From: Ascidiaceihabitans sp.
Lineage (GTDB): Bacteria; Pseudomonadota; Alphaproteobacteria; Rhodobacterales; Rhodobacteraceae
Length of the DNA: 53,985 bases
Assembly: GCA_029251465.1 (NCBI GenBank)
Contig: JAQXDI010000021.1
Location: 1-53,985, forward strand
Direction: 5' to 3'
In this document: one piece after another, positions 8,164-17,246 of the stretch
Layout: each line of letters opens with the position of its first letter
How positions within the stretch are numbered: position 1 is the first letter of the stretch
The notes under the pieces: model-generated
What the model saw: only the letters and a program-made list of their open reading frames with translations
Databases searched by the model: none
What the model was told of the DNA's origin: nothing
Program-made: the position numbers and the translations under genes

Positions 8164-9471
8164 ATGTCCGAACCACTCGAAATGAACAACCTCGAAATGT
8201 CCGAAAAGGCCAAGCCGCTGCTGGCTGCGGTCATCAAACACATTCGCGAAAACGTCGATCCGATTTCCGAAGAATACCACCGTCTGGGCGAAGGCCGCGC
8301 GGACCGTTGGTCGTATGCCCCCGGTCAGCTGGAATTGCTGGAAACCGCAAAGCAAAAGGCGCGCGACAGCGGGTTGTGGAATTTCTTTTTGCCCAACGCT
8401 GAAACCGGCGAAGGGCTGGCGAACCTTGACTACGCCTACATCGCAGCCGAGCTGGGCAAAAATTCCCTCGCCTCGGAAACGCTAAACTGTTCCGCGCCTG
8501 ACACCGGCAACATGGAAGTGCTGGAACGCATCGGCACGCAAGCGCAAAAAGACGAGTGGCTCAAGCCGCTTTTGGCCGGTAAAATCCGGTCTGCTTTTGC
8601 GATGACTGAACCGGACCGTGCGTCATCGGATGCCAAAAATATCGGCATGACGGCCGTGCTGGAAAACGGCGAATGGGTCATGAACGGTGAAAAATACTAT
8701 ATTTCCGGTGCCGGTGACCCGCGCTGTAAGATCATGATTGTTATGGTGAAAACCTCACCAGACGCAGAGGCATTCCGCCAGCAGTCCCAGATCCTGGTGC
8801 CGATTGATACACCCGGTGTCGAAATCCTGGGACCAATGCACGTTTTTGGCCACGATGATGCACCACACGGCCACATGCACATTAAATTCGACAATGTCCG
8901 CGTGCCAGAAGAGAACATTCTGTGGGGCGAAGGTCGTGGTTTCGAGATTAGCCAAGTGCGTCTTGGACCTGGCCGCATCCACCACTGCATGCGTTCTATC
9001 GGGCAGGCCGAAAAGGCGCTTGATCTGATGATTGATCGCGGTCTGAACCGTGTCGCCTTTGGTAAAAAGATCGTTGATCTGGGCAAAAACATGGAAACGA
9101 TTTCGCGCGTCAAGATCGAAATCGAATCCATGCGCTTGTTGGTTCTGAAAGCCGCCAAAGCGATGGACGTTCTAGGCAACAAAGAGGCCCGCATTTGGGT
9201 GTCGATGATCAAAGCCAAAGTGCCAGAGCAGGTTTGCGATATCATCGATCAAGCCATGCAAGTACACGGTGCCACAGGAATCAGCCAATGGTCGCCCTTG
9301 TCCAATATGTACGCCCAACAACGCACATTGCGCTACGCAGATGGCCCCGATGAGGTACACCACCACGTCATCGCCCGTCACGAAGTCCAGACCTTCAAAG
9401 ACAGCAATTCGCGTCAGGATGCGGCCAAATCCCAGAACAAAGCCCTCGGTTCAGCAGGTGTGCGCGGATGA
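8164..9471 (+). CDS. Acyl-CoA dehydrogenase, ACAD10/11-like
   Basis: This 435-residue FAD flavoprotein has the full three-domain ACAD fold: an all-alpha N-terminus, a beta domain with FAMTEPDRASSDA (about 140-152), and a C-terminal domain with RVAFGKK and the late motif YADGPDEVHHH. That last motif is characteristic of the ACAD10/ACAD11 and LvaC group rather than classical short- or medium-chain enzymes. Members of this group can eliminate phosphate from 4-phosphoacyl-CoA after phosphorylation by an APH-type kinase. Such a kinase is encoded at 24211-25239. The ATG has AGGAG upstream, and its stop overlaps the next SDR by ATGA. Confidence 0.88.
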   Translation: MSEPLEMNNLEMSEKAKPLLAAVIKHIRENVDPISEEYHRLGEGRADRWSYAPGQLELLETAKQKARDSGLWNFFLPNAETGEGLANLDYAYIAAELGKNSLASETLNCSAPDTGNMEVLERIGTQAQKDEWLKPLLAGKIRSAFAMTEPDRASSDAKNIGMTAVLENGEWVMNGEKYYISGAGDPRCKIMIVMVKTSPDAEAFRQQSQILVPIDTPGVEILGPMHVFGHDDAPHGHMHIKFDNVRVPEENILWGEGRGFEISQVRLGPGRIHHCMRSIGQAEKALDLMIDRGLNRVAFGKKIVDLGKNMETISRVKIEIESMRLLVLKAAKAMDVLGNKEARIWVSMIKAKVPEQVCDIIDQAMQVHGATGISQWSPLSNMYAQQRTLRYADGPDEVHHHVIARHEVQTFKDSNSRQDAAKSQNKALGSAGVRG

Positions 9472-10238
9472 AAATGTTTGACCTTACTGGCAAGGTCGCG
9501 CTGTTAACCGGCGCGTCCAAAGGCATGGGGTTCGAGATGGCCAAGGGGCTCGCTGAACAAGGCGCAACCGTGGTGATTTCGGCCCGCACCCAAGACGATC
9601 TGGATGTGGCTGCGGCTGAAATTATTGCGGCTGTCGGGGCCACGCGCGCTTATGGCGTCGCGGCCAACATCGTGCACAAGGATTCGCTGCAAGCGCTCGT
9701 GGACAAGACCCACGAAATCGCCGGCCCCATCGATATTGTGGTCGGCAACGCAGGCGTGAACCCGTATTTTGGCCCGATCGCCGGCATCTCGGACGAAGCC
9801 TACGAACGCACGATGAACGCAAACGTGCAATCCAACCTGTGGCTTGCCAAAATGATCGCGCCTGACATGGCCGCCAAGGGCAACGGATCGATGATGTTCA
9901 CGTCGTCCATCGGCGCGTTCAAAGCGTCCGACAGCCTTGGCACCTACGGGATGTCCAAACTTGCGCTGATCGGTTTGGTGCGCAATCTGGCGATGGAATT
10001 CGGCCCGCAAGGCATCCGGTTCAACGCGATCTGCCCGGGGTTGGTGAAAACCGATTTTGCCCGCGAATTGTGGGACAAACCGGGCGTCGAGGAAAAATAC
10101 TCCAAGGGCATCCCGTTGCGCCGTTTGGGCGAACCTGAGGATTTTGCAGGCCTTGCCGTTTACCTTGGTTCTGATGCCAGCAAATACATGACCGGACAGG
10201 CGTTAACCGTCTGTGGCGGCTCTAGAATGTGGGCGTAA
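9468..10238 (+). CDS. SDR family oxidoreductase
   Basis: This 256-residue classical short-chain dehydrogenase has cofactor motif TGASKGMG (about 14-21), NAG (about 90), a catalytic Ser in SSIGAF and YGMSK (about 163-167). The C-terminus carries the usual dimerisation region. It overlaps the ACAD gene by four bases and is followed three bases later by a second SDR. A role in oxidising a hydroxyacyl-CoA, or an alcohol formed from it, fits the operon. The levulinate pathway enzyme LvaD is also an SDR, but that parallel is only suggestive. Confidence 0.85.
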   Translation: MKMFDLTGKVALLTGASKGMGFEMAKGLAEQGATVVISARTQDDLDVAAAEIIAAVGATRAYGVAANIVHKDSLQALVDKTHEIAGPIDIVVGNAGVNPYFGPIAGISDEAYERTMNANVQSNLWLAKMIAPDMAAKGNGSMMFTSSIGAFKASDSLGTYGMSKLALIGLVRNLAMEFGPQGIRFNAICPGLVKTDFARELWDKPGVEEKYSKGIPLRRLGEPEDFAGLAVYLGSDASKYMTGQALTVCGGSRMWA

Positions 10239-10241
10239 CCT

Positions 10242-11015
10242 ATGGAAATAAAAGATAAAATCATTGTCGTTACCGGTGCCGCCAGCGGCATCGGCAAAGC
10301 CATGTGCGTCCGCTACGCAGCTGAAGCTGCCAAGGCCGTCATTTGTGTGGACCGCGATGCTGCGGGTGCCAAAGCCACTGCAAACGACATGAACGGACAC
10401 GCCTATACCGTTGATGTTGCTGTTGAATCCGAAATCACCGCAATGATCGACCACGTTGAGGCAAACATTGGCCCGATCGACCTGTTCTGTTCAAATGCCG
10501 GTATCTCGGTTGCGGGTGGCGTCGAGGTGCAAAATGTCGACTGGCAACGCATTTGGGACATCAACGTCATGAGCCACGTCTGGGCCGCACGCCATTTGGT
10601 GCCGTTGATGTCTGAACGCGGCGGTGGCTATTTGCTGAATACGTCGTCGGCCGCAGGGCTGCTGAACCAAGTTGGCAGTGCGCCCTACGGCGTCACAAAA
10701 CATGCCGCGGTGGGTTTGGCCGAATGGATGGCGATGACTTACGGCGATCAAGGGATCAAAGTGTCGGTTCTGTGCCCCCAAGCCGTCCGCACTGAAATGA
10801 CCAAAGGCCACGAGGATCACGTCGCTGCGATTGACGGCATGATGGAGCCTGAGCCCGTGGCCGAGGCTTGCGTGCAAACCATTCGCGCCGAAACATTCCT
10901 TGTTCTGCCGCACCCCGAAGTCATTGGTTACATGCGCGCCAAGACCGAAAACTACGACCGATGGATCGGCGGCATGCGCAAGCTAAACCGCAAATACGGT
11001 GGGTTTGACGCCTAA
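10242..11015 (+). CDS. SDR family oxidoreductase
   Basis: This 257-residue classical SDR has the NAD(P) motif TGAASGIG (about 12-19), NAG in CSNAGISV, a catalytic Ser in NTSSAAG and YGVTK (about 151-155). It is the last gene of the six-gene CoA-ligase operon. Its stop overlaps the convergent TesB gene by four bases, with no room for a separate terminator. The substrate is unknown. Confidence 0.85.
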   Translation: MEIKDKIIVVTGAASGIGKAMCVRYAAEAAKAVICVDRDAAGAKATANDMNGHAYTVDVAVESEITAMIDHVEANIGPIDLFCSNAGISVAGGVEVQNVDWQRIWDINVMSHVWAARHLVPLMSERGGGYLLNTSSAAGLLNQVGSAPYGVTKHAAVGLAEWMAMTYGDQGIKVSVLCPQAVRTEMTKGHEDHVAAIDGMMEPEPVAEACVQTIRAETFLVLPHPEVIGYMRAKTENYDRWIGGMRKLNRKYGGFDA

Positions 11016-11881
11016 TCGCGTGGTTTTAGCGGTCTGATCAGCCCTTCTTGGGCGGTGGAGGCGATCAACGTACCGTGGCGGTCATAAATTGCGCCACGGT
11101 TAAAACCACGCGCGCCACCGCTCCAAGGGCTATCCATCGTGTACAAATGCCAGTCCTGAAATTGCGCGGGCGCGTGAAACCACATGGCGTGATCAAGGCT
11201 GGCCATCATCACCTCACCTTTGACCCACGTCACGCCGTGCGGGCGCAAGGATGACCCAAGCAGGTTCATGTCAGACGCATACGCCAGCAGGCAATGCTGC
11301 ATTTGCGGGCTGGATCCTGCGGCAGCAGACATACGGAACCACAGGTGGTTCACGTCGTCCATTTTCGTTGGCTCAAAGAAATCGCGCGGCGCGACTTCGC
11401 GAATGTCGATGGGTCGTTGGCGCAGAAATTCCTTGCGAAATTTTTCGGGAATGCGATTGACGATTTCATCCTGCAGTTCCGTACGGTCTTTTAGCCCGTC
11501 AGGCCCATCGGCGTCTGGCTTCGGGTGCTGGTGTTCCCATCCGTCCTCGTCAACGTGAAACGAGCAGGACATGTTCAAAATCTGTTTGCCATGCTGCACA
11601 GCGATGACGCGACGGGTTGTGAAACTACCGCCGTCCCGCGCGCGATCCACCTGATAGATCACCGGAATTTTCGGATCGCCCGGACGGATAAAATACGCAT
11701 GCAAACTGTGGCACAGGCGGTCATCAACTGTTTGATAGGCAGCGGCCAAAGCCTGCGCGATCACCTGCCCGCCAAAAATGCGCGTTGGCGTTTCACCGCC
11801 ATTGCCAAGACCGCGAAACAGATCGACCTCAAGGCGTTCGACCTCAAGGAGGTTCAGCAGAATGTCATGTGCGCCGCTCAT
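11012..11881 (-). CDS. tesB: Acyl-CoA thioesterase II (TesB family)
   Basis: This 289-residue double-hotdog thioesterase releases free acids from acyl-CoAs and can relieve CoA sequestration. Its hallmarks are RIFGGQVIAQAL (about 33-44), the LCHSLHAYFIRPGD segment, and the second hotdog with HGVTWVKGEVMMASLDHAMWFH. Its ATG overlaps the acetoacetyl-CoA synthetase stop (ATGA). It is the fourth and last gene of the minus-strand set 15783-11012. Confidence 0.9.
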   Translation of the reverse strand: MSGAHDILLNLLEVERLEVDLFRGLGNGGETPTRIFGGQVIAQALAAAYQTVDDRLCHSLHAYFIRPGDPKIPVIYQVDRARDGGSFTTRRVIAVQHGKQILNMSCSFHVDEDGWEHQHPKPDADGPDGLKDRTELQDEIVNRIPEKFRKEFLRQRPIDIREVAPRDFFEPTKMDDVNHLWFRMSAAAGSSPQMQHCLLAYASDMNLLGSSLRPHGVTWVKGEVMMASLDHAMWFHAPAQFQDWHLYTMDSPWSGGARGFNRGAIYDRHGTLIASTAQEGLIRPLKPRD

Positions 11882-13821
11882 GCCCGCCCTTTCGCGTAAG
11901 TCATAAAGAAATCGAAACTGTCCGGATTGGCCATCGAGTCGCGATTGACCACTTTGCTAGGGTCACCGCCCAAAAGCAGCTTTTTCACCGGAACTTCAAG
12001 CTTTTTACCCGACAGCGTGCGCGGAATTTCGGTGACCTCGATGATTTCATTCGGGATAAACCGCGCAGAAACCGAGGTGCGGATGGCCTGATTGATTTGT
12101 TCTTTGATCGCGTCAGTCAGCGGGGTTTTGGTCACGACAAACAGCGGCATAAAATTGTCGCGGCCCAAGAATTCAAGATCAACGACCAAGCTGTCTAAGA
12201 CCACTTCAAGCCCTTCTACTGCCTGATAAATTTCGGCGGACCCCATGCGTAGTCCTTTGCGATTGATCGTCGCATCAGAACGCCCGTAGATCACCGATGA
12301 TCCGTCTTCTTTGATCTCGATCCAGTCGCCGTGCCGCCAAATTCCGGGGTACGTGTCGTAGTAACTGTCGTGCAAACGCGACCCGTCTTCGTCTCCCCAA
12401 AAGAACAGCGGCATTGAGGGCAGCGGTTGTGTGCAGACCAATTCACCCACCTGCCCGATCAGCGGATTTCCCGCCTCGTCAAACGCATGAACCGCATTGC
12501 CAAGTGCGCGACATTGCATTTCGCCAGCCCGCACGGCCATGCCGGGATGCCCGAGCACAAAAGCACCGGCCAGATCGGTTCCGCCTGAAATCGGGGCCAG
12601 CCACACGTCCTGTTTGACCTGCGTATAAACCCAGTCATACGCATCAGAGGACAGTGGCGATCCGGTTGATCCAAGCGAACGTAAGGTGCCTAAATCCACA
12701 TCATCGTGTGGTGTAATCCCCGCTTTGAGACAGCCAGAGAAAAACGCAGCACCTGCGCCAAAATACGTCAGCCCTTCGTCCGCGACAAACCGCCAGATCA
12801 CGCCCATGTCGGGGTAGTGCGGCGCGCCGTCGAACATGGCCACACGCGCGCCCTGCCCCAACGCCATCCACTGCGCGTTCCACATGATCCAGCCCGACGA
12901 CGTCATCCATGCAAAGCGATCCTTGGGGCCTAAATCATGGTGCAGCGACTGTTTCGCCGCCTCTAGAATGATGCCGCCGTGCCCATGCACAATCGGTTTG
13001 GGGTTGCCCGTGGTGCCGGAACTGTAGACGATCCAAAGCGGGTGATCGAACGGCACTTGCGCAAAGTCTGGAACATGGTCGACTGTGATCGCGTCCGACC
13101 AAGCGGACCACCCGTCCGGCAGCGGTTGAGTAACCGGCACCATCAAGCGGTGCGTGACGCTGGGCAGGCCATCTGCGATCTGCCCGATCACTTCGCTGCG
13201 GTCGATGTGTTTGCCCGCGTGCACATAACCGTCTTGTGCGATCAGCACCTTGGGTTCGATCTGTTTGAACCGATCCAAAATTGCGACGTGACCCATGTCA
13301 GGGGCGCACAGCGACCAAATCGCGCCGATGCTGGCACTGGCCAAAAACGCGATCAGCGCGGTCTGCGTGTTGGGCAAAATCGCAACAACACGATCACCTT
13401 TGACAACCCCTTTGGCGCGAAAATGCGCGGCGGTATTAGCAACCTGTTGGGCCAATTCACCCCACGTCAGTTCACTGCGCCCAAAGGTTTCTGACTGCAC
13501 GACGATTGCAATGTCATCGGCGCGATCCGTAGCGTGAGACAGGGTTTGACCCGCGTAATTCAAATGTGCACCTGCGCACCACGCCGCACCGGGCATGTCG
13601 CGGTTGCCCAGTATTTCTGTGTACGGAGTCGAGGATTGAATGTTGAAAAACGACCAGATCGCTGACCAAAACCCATCTAAATCAGTGACGCTCCAGTTCC
13701 ACATTTCATTGTAATCAGAGAATGTCAGGTCACGATCCTCATGTAAAAATCGTTCGAACGCGGCCATGGTTGATGCCGCATATCTATCCGCCGTGGGTTC
13801 CCACAAAACTGGTGCACTCAT
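11878..13821 (-). CDS. Acetoacetate-CoA ligase
   Basis: This 647-residue acetoacetyl-CoA synthetase converts acetoacetate and CoA with ATP to acetoacetyl-CoA. It has the ACS-type N-terminal cap (FLHEDRDLTFSDYNEMWNWS region), the P-loop IVYSSGTTGNPKPIVHG (about 268-284), YDTYPGIWRHGDWIEI near 490, and the C-terminal RTLSGKKLEVPVKKLL segment containing the acylation Lys. The size is typical. It overlaps both neighbours by ATGA. Together with the thiolase at 26967 it could recover ketone bodies or handle acetoacetate released by a degradation pathway. Confidence 0.92.
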   Translation of the reverse strand: MSAPVLWEPTADRYAASTMAAFERFLHEDRDLTFSDYNEMWNWSVTDLDGFWSAIWSFFNIQSSTPYTEILGNRDMPGAAWCAGAHLNYAGQTLSHATDRADDIAIVVQSETFGRSELTWGELAQQVANTAAHFRAKGVVKGDRVVAILPNTQTALIAFLASASIGAIWSLCAPDMGHVAILDRFKQIEPKVLIAQDGYVHAGKHIDRSEVIGQIADGLPSVTHRLMVPVTQPLPDGWSAWSDAITVDHVPDFAQVPFDHPLWIVYSSGTTGNPKPIVHGHGGIILEAAKQSLHHDLGPKDRFAWMTSSGWIMWNAQWMALGQGARVAMFDGAPHYPDMGVIWRFVADEGLTYFGAGAAFFSGCLKAGITPHDDVDLGTLRSLGSTGSPLSSDAYDWVYTQVKQDVWLAPISGGTDLAGAFVLGHPGMAVRAGEMQCRALGNAVHAFDEAGNPLIGQVGELVCTQPLPSMPLFFWGDEDGSRLHDSYYDTYPGIWRHGDWIEIKEDGSSVIYGRSDATINRKGLRMGSAEIYQAVEGLEVVLDSLVVDLEFLGRDNFMPLFVVTKTPLTDAIKEQINQAIRTSVSARFIPNEIIEVTEIPRTLSGKKLEVPVKKLLLGGDPSKVVNRDSMANPDSFDFFMTYAKGRA

Positions 13822-15035
13822 GTCAGGGCACCGTGCAGGATCGCCTTTAGTTCAGGGCGCGCGGGGTAGGATGATGATGGCGACAGCTGCGTGAAAAACA
13901 CCACCGAAATGTCATGCACCGGATCAACCCAAAAGAAGGTTGAGGCCATGCCACCCCAGCTGAAATCGCCTACAGATCCCAGACATCGCGCAAGGGCCGG
14001 ATCTAGCACAACCGCCCCGCCGATGCCGAACCCCATGCCATCCATCGGTTGCTCGGCAAAGCTGCTTGGGCCCATGGACGCGATGTCGCCGGCCAAATGG
14101 TTGCGCATCATAAACGACATCGTCGACGCAGACAGCAGGCGCACATCACCCAGCGCGCCGCCACCGCGCAGCATCTCGGTGAACTTCATGTAGTCGTCGA
14201 TCGTACCGACCAATCCACCGCCGCCGGAATGCATGCTGGCCTCTAAAAACGGCGATCCTGTCGTGCGATCGACACAGCGCAAAGTCTCGCTCCCGGCTTG
14301 GGCTGCATTCAAATCCATCGCGCTGCCAGCCAGCGGTGTGTAGAGCGACGCAAAGCGGTCATGTGCTTGTTTCGGGAGTGAAAACGCGGTTTCAACCATG
14401 CCAAGTGGAGCCAAGATCATGTCTTGTAACGCCTGTGCCAGAGTCTGGCCTGTAACGACTTCGATCACACGACCGATCACATCAATGCCGACCGAATATT
14501 CCCACCGCTGCCCCGGATGAAACGCCAGCGGATAGCCCGCGAGCGAACGACATAAATCAGCGAGCGAACCTTGATCACATTTGAAAACCAGGTCCTCCTC
14601 CATCATCGCTTTGCCCAGCACGCCGGGGTTAAACGGATAGCTAAGACCGGAGGTGTGTGTCAGCAACTGGTGCAGCGTTGGACAGGCGCAAGGTTCGGTT
14701 TGTGTGATGTCGCTGGCATTCGGGATCAGCGCGCGGCATTCCGAAAACTCAGGGATAAACCGCGACAACGGCGCGTCCAAATGCAGCAATCCACGTTCCA
14801 CCAACATCATCAATGCGACGGAGGTGACTGGTTTGGTCATCGAATAAATACGCGCCACAGTATCACGTTCGAACGGCAATTTATCTTGCACATCCCGCAG
14901 GCCAGCGGCGTGAAAATACACCTCTTGTGCGCCTTGATTGATCAGTACGGACGCGCCCGCAAACCGACGTTCATCTACATAGCGCTGCATCCAGGTCGCA
15001 ATCCGCGATAGTTTTGATTTATCTAACTGTGCCAT
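13818..15035 (-). CDS. Serine hydrolase, beta-lactamase/EstB family
   Basis: This 405-residue class C beta-lactamase-like hydrolase carries S-x-x-K as SMTK (about 65-68), YSVG (about 174-177) for the Y-x-x motif, and HSGGGGL (about 269-275) at the KTG-box position. The family includes esterases, lactonases and transesterases. No signal peptide is evident, so a cytoplasmic esterase acting on a pathway intermediate is more likely than antibiotic resistance. It is translationally coupled to the acetoacetyl-CoA synthetase and starts four bases after the enoyl-CoA hydratase, with a GGAG ribosome site. Confidence 0.85.
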   Translation of the reverse strand: MAQLDKSKLSRIATWMQRYVDERRFAGASVLINQGAQEVYFHAAGLRDVQDKLPFERDTVARIYSMTKPVTSVALMMLVERGLLHLDAPLSRFIPEFSECRALIPNASDITQTEPCACPTLHQLLTHTSGLSYPFNPGVLGKAMMEEDLVFKCDQGSLADLCRSLAGYPLAFHPGQRWEYSVGIDVIGRVIEVVTGQTLAQALQDMILAPLGMVETAFSLPKQAHDRFASLYTPLAGSAMDLNAAQAGSETLRCVDRTTGSPFLEASMHSGGGGLVGTIDDYMKFTEMLRGGGALGDVRLLSASTMSFMMRNHLAGDIASMGPSSFAEQPMDGMGFGIGGAVVLDPALARCLGSVGDFSWGGMASTFFWVDPVHDISVVFFTQLSPSSSYPARPELKAILHGALT

Positions 15036-15039
15036 ACTC

Positions 15040-15783
15040 TTACTCCAACATCTTTTGCATTGCGGCGCGGGTTTGGGCGTTGAACCAAGCCGCTGGTGCG
15101 TCGGCCGTTGCAGCCTTGATTTTGGCGATTACCTCGCCTCTGATCTGGTGCTTGATCGATGCGTGGGCGATGGACGGCAATGCGCCAAATTCAGCGGCAT
15201 CTTTTAGCGCCTCGCTTAAGACATCCTCACGCGGAACGATTTTGTCGATGATTCCTGCGGCCAAGGCATCGTCGGCGCCAATCGGTTGGCCGCGCAAAAT
15301 CAAACGGCGCAAGTCATTGGTAGACAAGGTTGCCCGCGCAATTTCGAAAGGTCCAACGGGGAAATCAACGCCGACCCGCACTTCGGCCAAACCAAATTGC
15401 GCGTTAGGGCTGGCGATCCGATGATCACTGGCCAGCACAAAGAAAAACCCGCCTGCAATCGCAGCCCCTGCGGCGGCACAAATCACCGGTTTTGGGCAGG
15501 CATACTGCGCGAGAAACCCTTGGTTCAAACCGTCAACAATTGCGCGTTGTTCAGCTTGATCAAACCCTTGCGCCGCCTTTAGGTTCAGCCCTGCGGACAA
15601 CACTTTGAGCGGGCTAGACAAAACGATTGCGCGCACGGCATCATCCGCCCCTAGATCAAGAAACACATCGCGGTAGCCCATCAATGCCTCAGGCGTCAGC
15701 GCATTGACCGGCGGGCTGTTCAAGCTCAGCTCGACAACACCGTTTTCGTGGTTTATCCGCGTGATCCAACTGCTGTCAGCCAT
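15040..15783 (-). CDS. Enoyl-CoA hydratase/isomerase family protein
   Basis: This is a 247-residue crotonase-fold protein. Oxyanion elements are LSAGLNLK (about 60-67) and AAAGAAIAGGFFFVLASDHR (about 91-110). The hydratase Glu position is in FGLAEVRVGVDFP. The start at 15783 has AGGAG six bases upstream. A longer ORF reaching 15846 lacks a good site and would extend into the divergent promoter region. It is the first gene of the set with serine hydrolase, AACS and TesB. The sequence is closer to isomerase-like members than to canonical FadB hydratase, so the reaction is uncertain. Confidence 0.85.
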   Translation of the reverse strand: MADSSWITRINHENGVVELSLNSPPVNALTPEALMGYRDVFLDLGADDAVRAIVLSSPLKVLSAGLNLKAAQGFDQAEQRAIVDGLNQGFLAQYACPKPVICAAAGAAIAGGFFFVLASDHRIASPNAQFGLAEVRVGVDFPVGPFEIARATLSTNDLRRLILRGQPIGADDALAAGIIDKIVPREDVLSEALKDAAEFGALPSIAHASIKHQIRGEVIAKIKAATADAPAAWFNAQTRAAMQKMLE

Positions 15784-15866
15784 GTTCAACTCCTGTGACG
15801 ATTGCACCACGAGTGTGACCGCACATCGCAACAATTCAAAGCACAAACCGTGACGTAACTGTCTGT

Positions 15867-15895
15867 TTGACGCAGCGATTTTCGCACCCTAGCCT
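15867..15895 (+). promoter_or_regulatory. Candidate promoter for the GST operon
   Basis: The -35 TTGACG (15867-15872) and -10 TAGCCT (15890-15895) have a 17-base spacer. The expected transcription start is about 15 bases before the GST start codon. It lies in the divergent gap between the hydratase and GST genes. Confidence 0.5.
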
Positions 15896-15918
15896 ATGAC
15901 AAACACAAGGATGCGCTG

Positions 15919-16527
15919 ATGCTGAAACTCTACTTTGCCCCCAAGACACGTGCGGTGCGGATTGCGTGGCTGCTAGAAGAACTCGGGCTGGATTACGAAC
16001 TGATCCGCTTTACGCTGGGCGACAAGGAAATGCGCCAAGAACCGTTTCTAAAAGTGCACCCAAACGGCCGTGTTCCTGTGTTGGTTGATGGCGATGTGAC
16101 CATTTTTGAAAGCGGCGCAATTGTGGAATACATCCTTGCGCGGCATGCAGGTGGACGCATGCGGCCAGATGTGGATTCCGATGATTTTCCGACGTATTTA
16201 CAATGGCTTCACTATAGCGAAGGCATGATGATGCCCCCGATCAACACCATCATTGTCGAAACCGTGATCCTACCGCCAGAGCGGCGCAACGAGGTCAATG
16301 TCAAGCGCGCCCAAAAGCTGTTGGGTCAGATGTTAACAACCGTGGAAACCCATATGCAGGGGCGCAAATTTCTGGCAGGCGACTTTTCTGGCGCGGATAT
16401 CATGCTGGGTCACAACATCACTGGCATCAGCCGGTTTGGCGACTACCTCGAAAATTTGCCCAACCTTAGCGCCTATGTGGATCGCCTGATTGCGCGCCCT
16501 GCCTTTCAAAAGGCGCACGCATTATGA
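15919..16527 (+). CDS. Glutathione S-transferase family protein
   Basis: This 202-residue GST has a thioredoxin-like N-terminal domain (LYFAPKTRAVRIAWLLEELG, then NGRVPVLVDGD and the glutathione-binding FESGAIVEYI) and an all-alpha C-terminal domain with the GADIMLG segment. It starts after AAGGA and overlaps the next gene by ATGA. Co-location with an SDR and a DsbA-fold isomerase that commonly needs glutathione suggests a glutathione-dependent module, for example conjugation or isomerisation of an aromatic or epoxide intermediate. Confidence 0.88.
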   Translation: MLKLYFAPKTRAVRIAWLLEELGLDYELIRFTLGDKEMRQEPFLKVHPNGRVPVLVDGDVTIFESGAIVEYILARHAGGRMRPDVDSDDFPTYLQWLHYSEGMMMPPINTIIVETVILPPERRNEVNVKRAQKLLGQMLTTVETHMQGRKFLAGDFSGADIMLGHNITGISRFGDYLENLPNLSAYVDRLIARPAFQKAHAL

Positions 16528-17246
16528 GCGGAACAATCCTGATCGTGGGTGCTGGTGATTACATCGGCGCTGCGATTGCAAAACGCTTTGCACAGGGTGG
16601 TTTTACGGTCTGTCTGGGCCGGCGGAACGGCGCAAAATTGGCACCATTAGAGGCCGAGATCAAAGCCGCAGGTGGCGTCGCCCACGGCTTTCATCTGGAC
16701 GCACGCGACGAAGATGACATCGCACTGGTGTTTGCAACAATCGAACGCGACATCGGACCGCTGAATTTGGTGATCTACAACGTCGGCGGCAACGTGCGCT
16801 TTGGCATCCGCGAAACCACAGCGCGGGTGTTCCGTAAGGTTTGGGAAATGGCGTGTTTTGGCGGATTTCTAACCGGGCAAGCCGCAGCAAACGTTATGGT
16901 GCCACGCGGCAATGGCGCGATCTTTTTCACCGGTGCGACGGCCAGCATGCGCGGCGCGTCTGGGTTCGCGGCGTTTTCATCCGCGAAACACGCGCTAAAG
17001 GCGCTGGCGCAATCGATGGCGCGCGAACTTGGGCCGTTGGGCATTCACGTTGCCCACTTGGTGATTGATGCAGGTGTCGATACAGCTTGGGTGCGTGACC
17101 TTAAGGCAAAAGCCGGTCAAGAGGTTCAGGACGGTGATCTGTTGGATCCAACGTCGGTCGCCGAAACCTATTGGCAGCTGTATCATCAACCCAAAGATGC
17201 GTGGACGTTCGAAATGGACGTTCGCCCCTTTAAGGAGACTTTCTAG
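16524..17246 (+). CDS. Atypical SDR family protein lacking catalytic Tyr
   Basis: This 240-residue SDR-fold protein has a cofactor motif GAGDYIG (about 9-15) in place of the usual TGxxxGIG. NNAG is replaced by YNVGGN (about 85-90). The active-site motif YxxxK is FSSAK (151-155), so the catalytic Tyr is Phe while Ser (about 141) and Lys are kept. It probably still binds NAD(P), but oxidoreductase activity by the standard mechanism is doubtful. It is coupled to the GST gene upstream and directly abuts the isomerase gene downstream. A redox-poor or different-chemistry role is inference. Confidence 0.82.
   Translation: MSGTILIVGAGDYIGAAIAKRFAQGGFTVCLGRRNGAKLAPLEAEIKAAGGVAHGFHLDARDEDDIALVFATIERDIGPLNLVIYNVGGNVRFGIRETTARVFRKVWEMACFGGFLTGQAAANVMVPRGNGAIFFTGATASMRGASGFAAFSSAKHALKALAQSMARELGPLGIHVAHLVIDAGVDTAWVRDLKAKAGQEVQDGDLLDPTSVAETYWQLYHQPKDAWTFEMDVRPFKETF

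Noticed and set aside
13818..15035. Beta-lactamase resistance gene
   Set aside because: No signal peptide and location between acyl-CoA genes; fits an esterase-type serine hydrolase.
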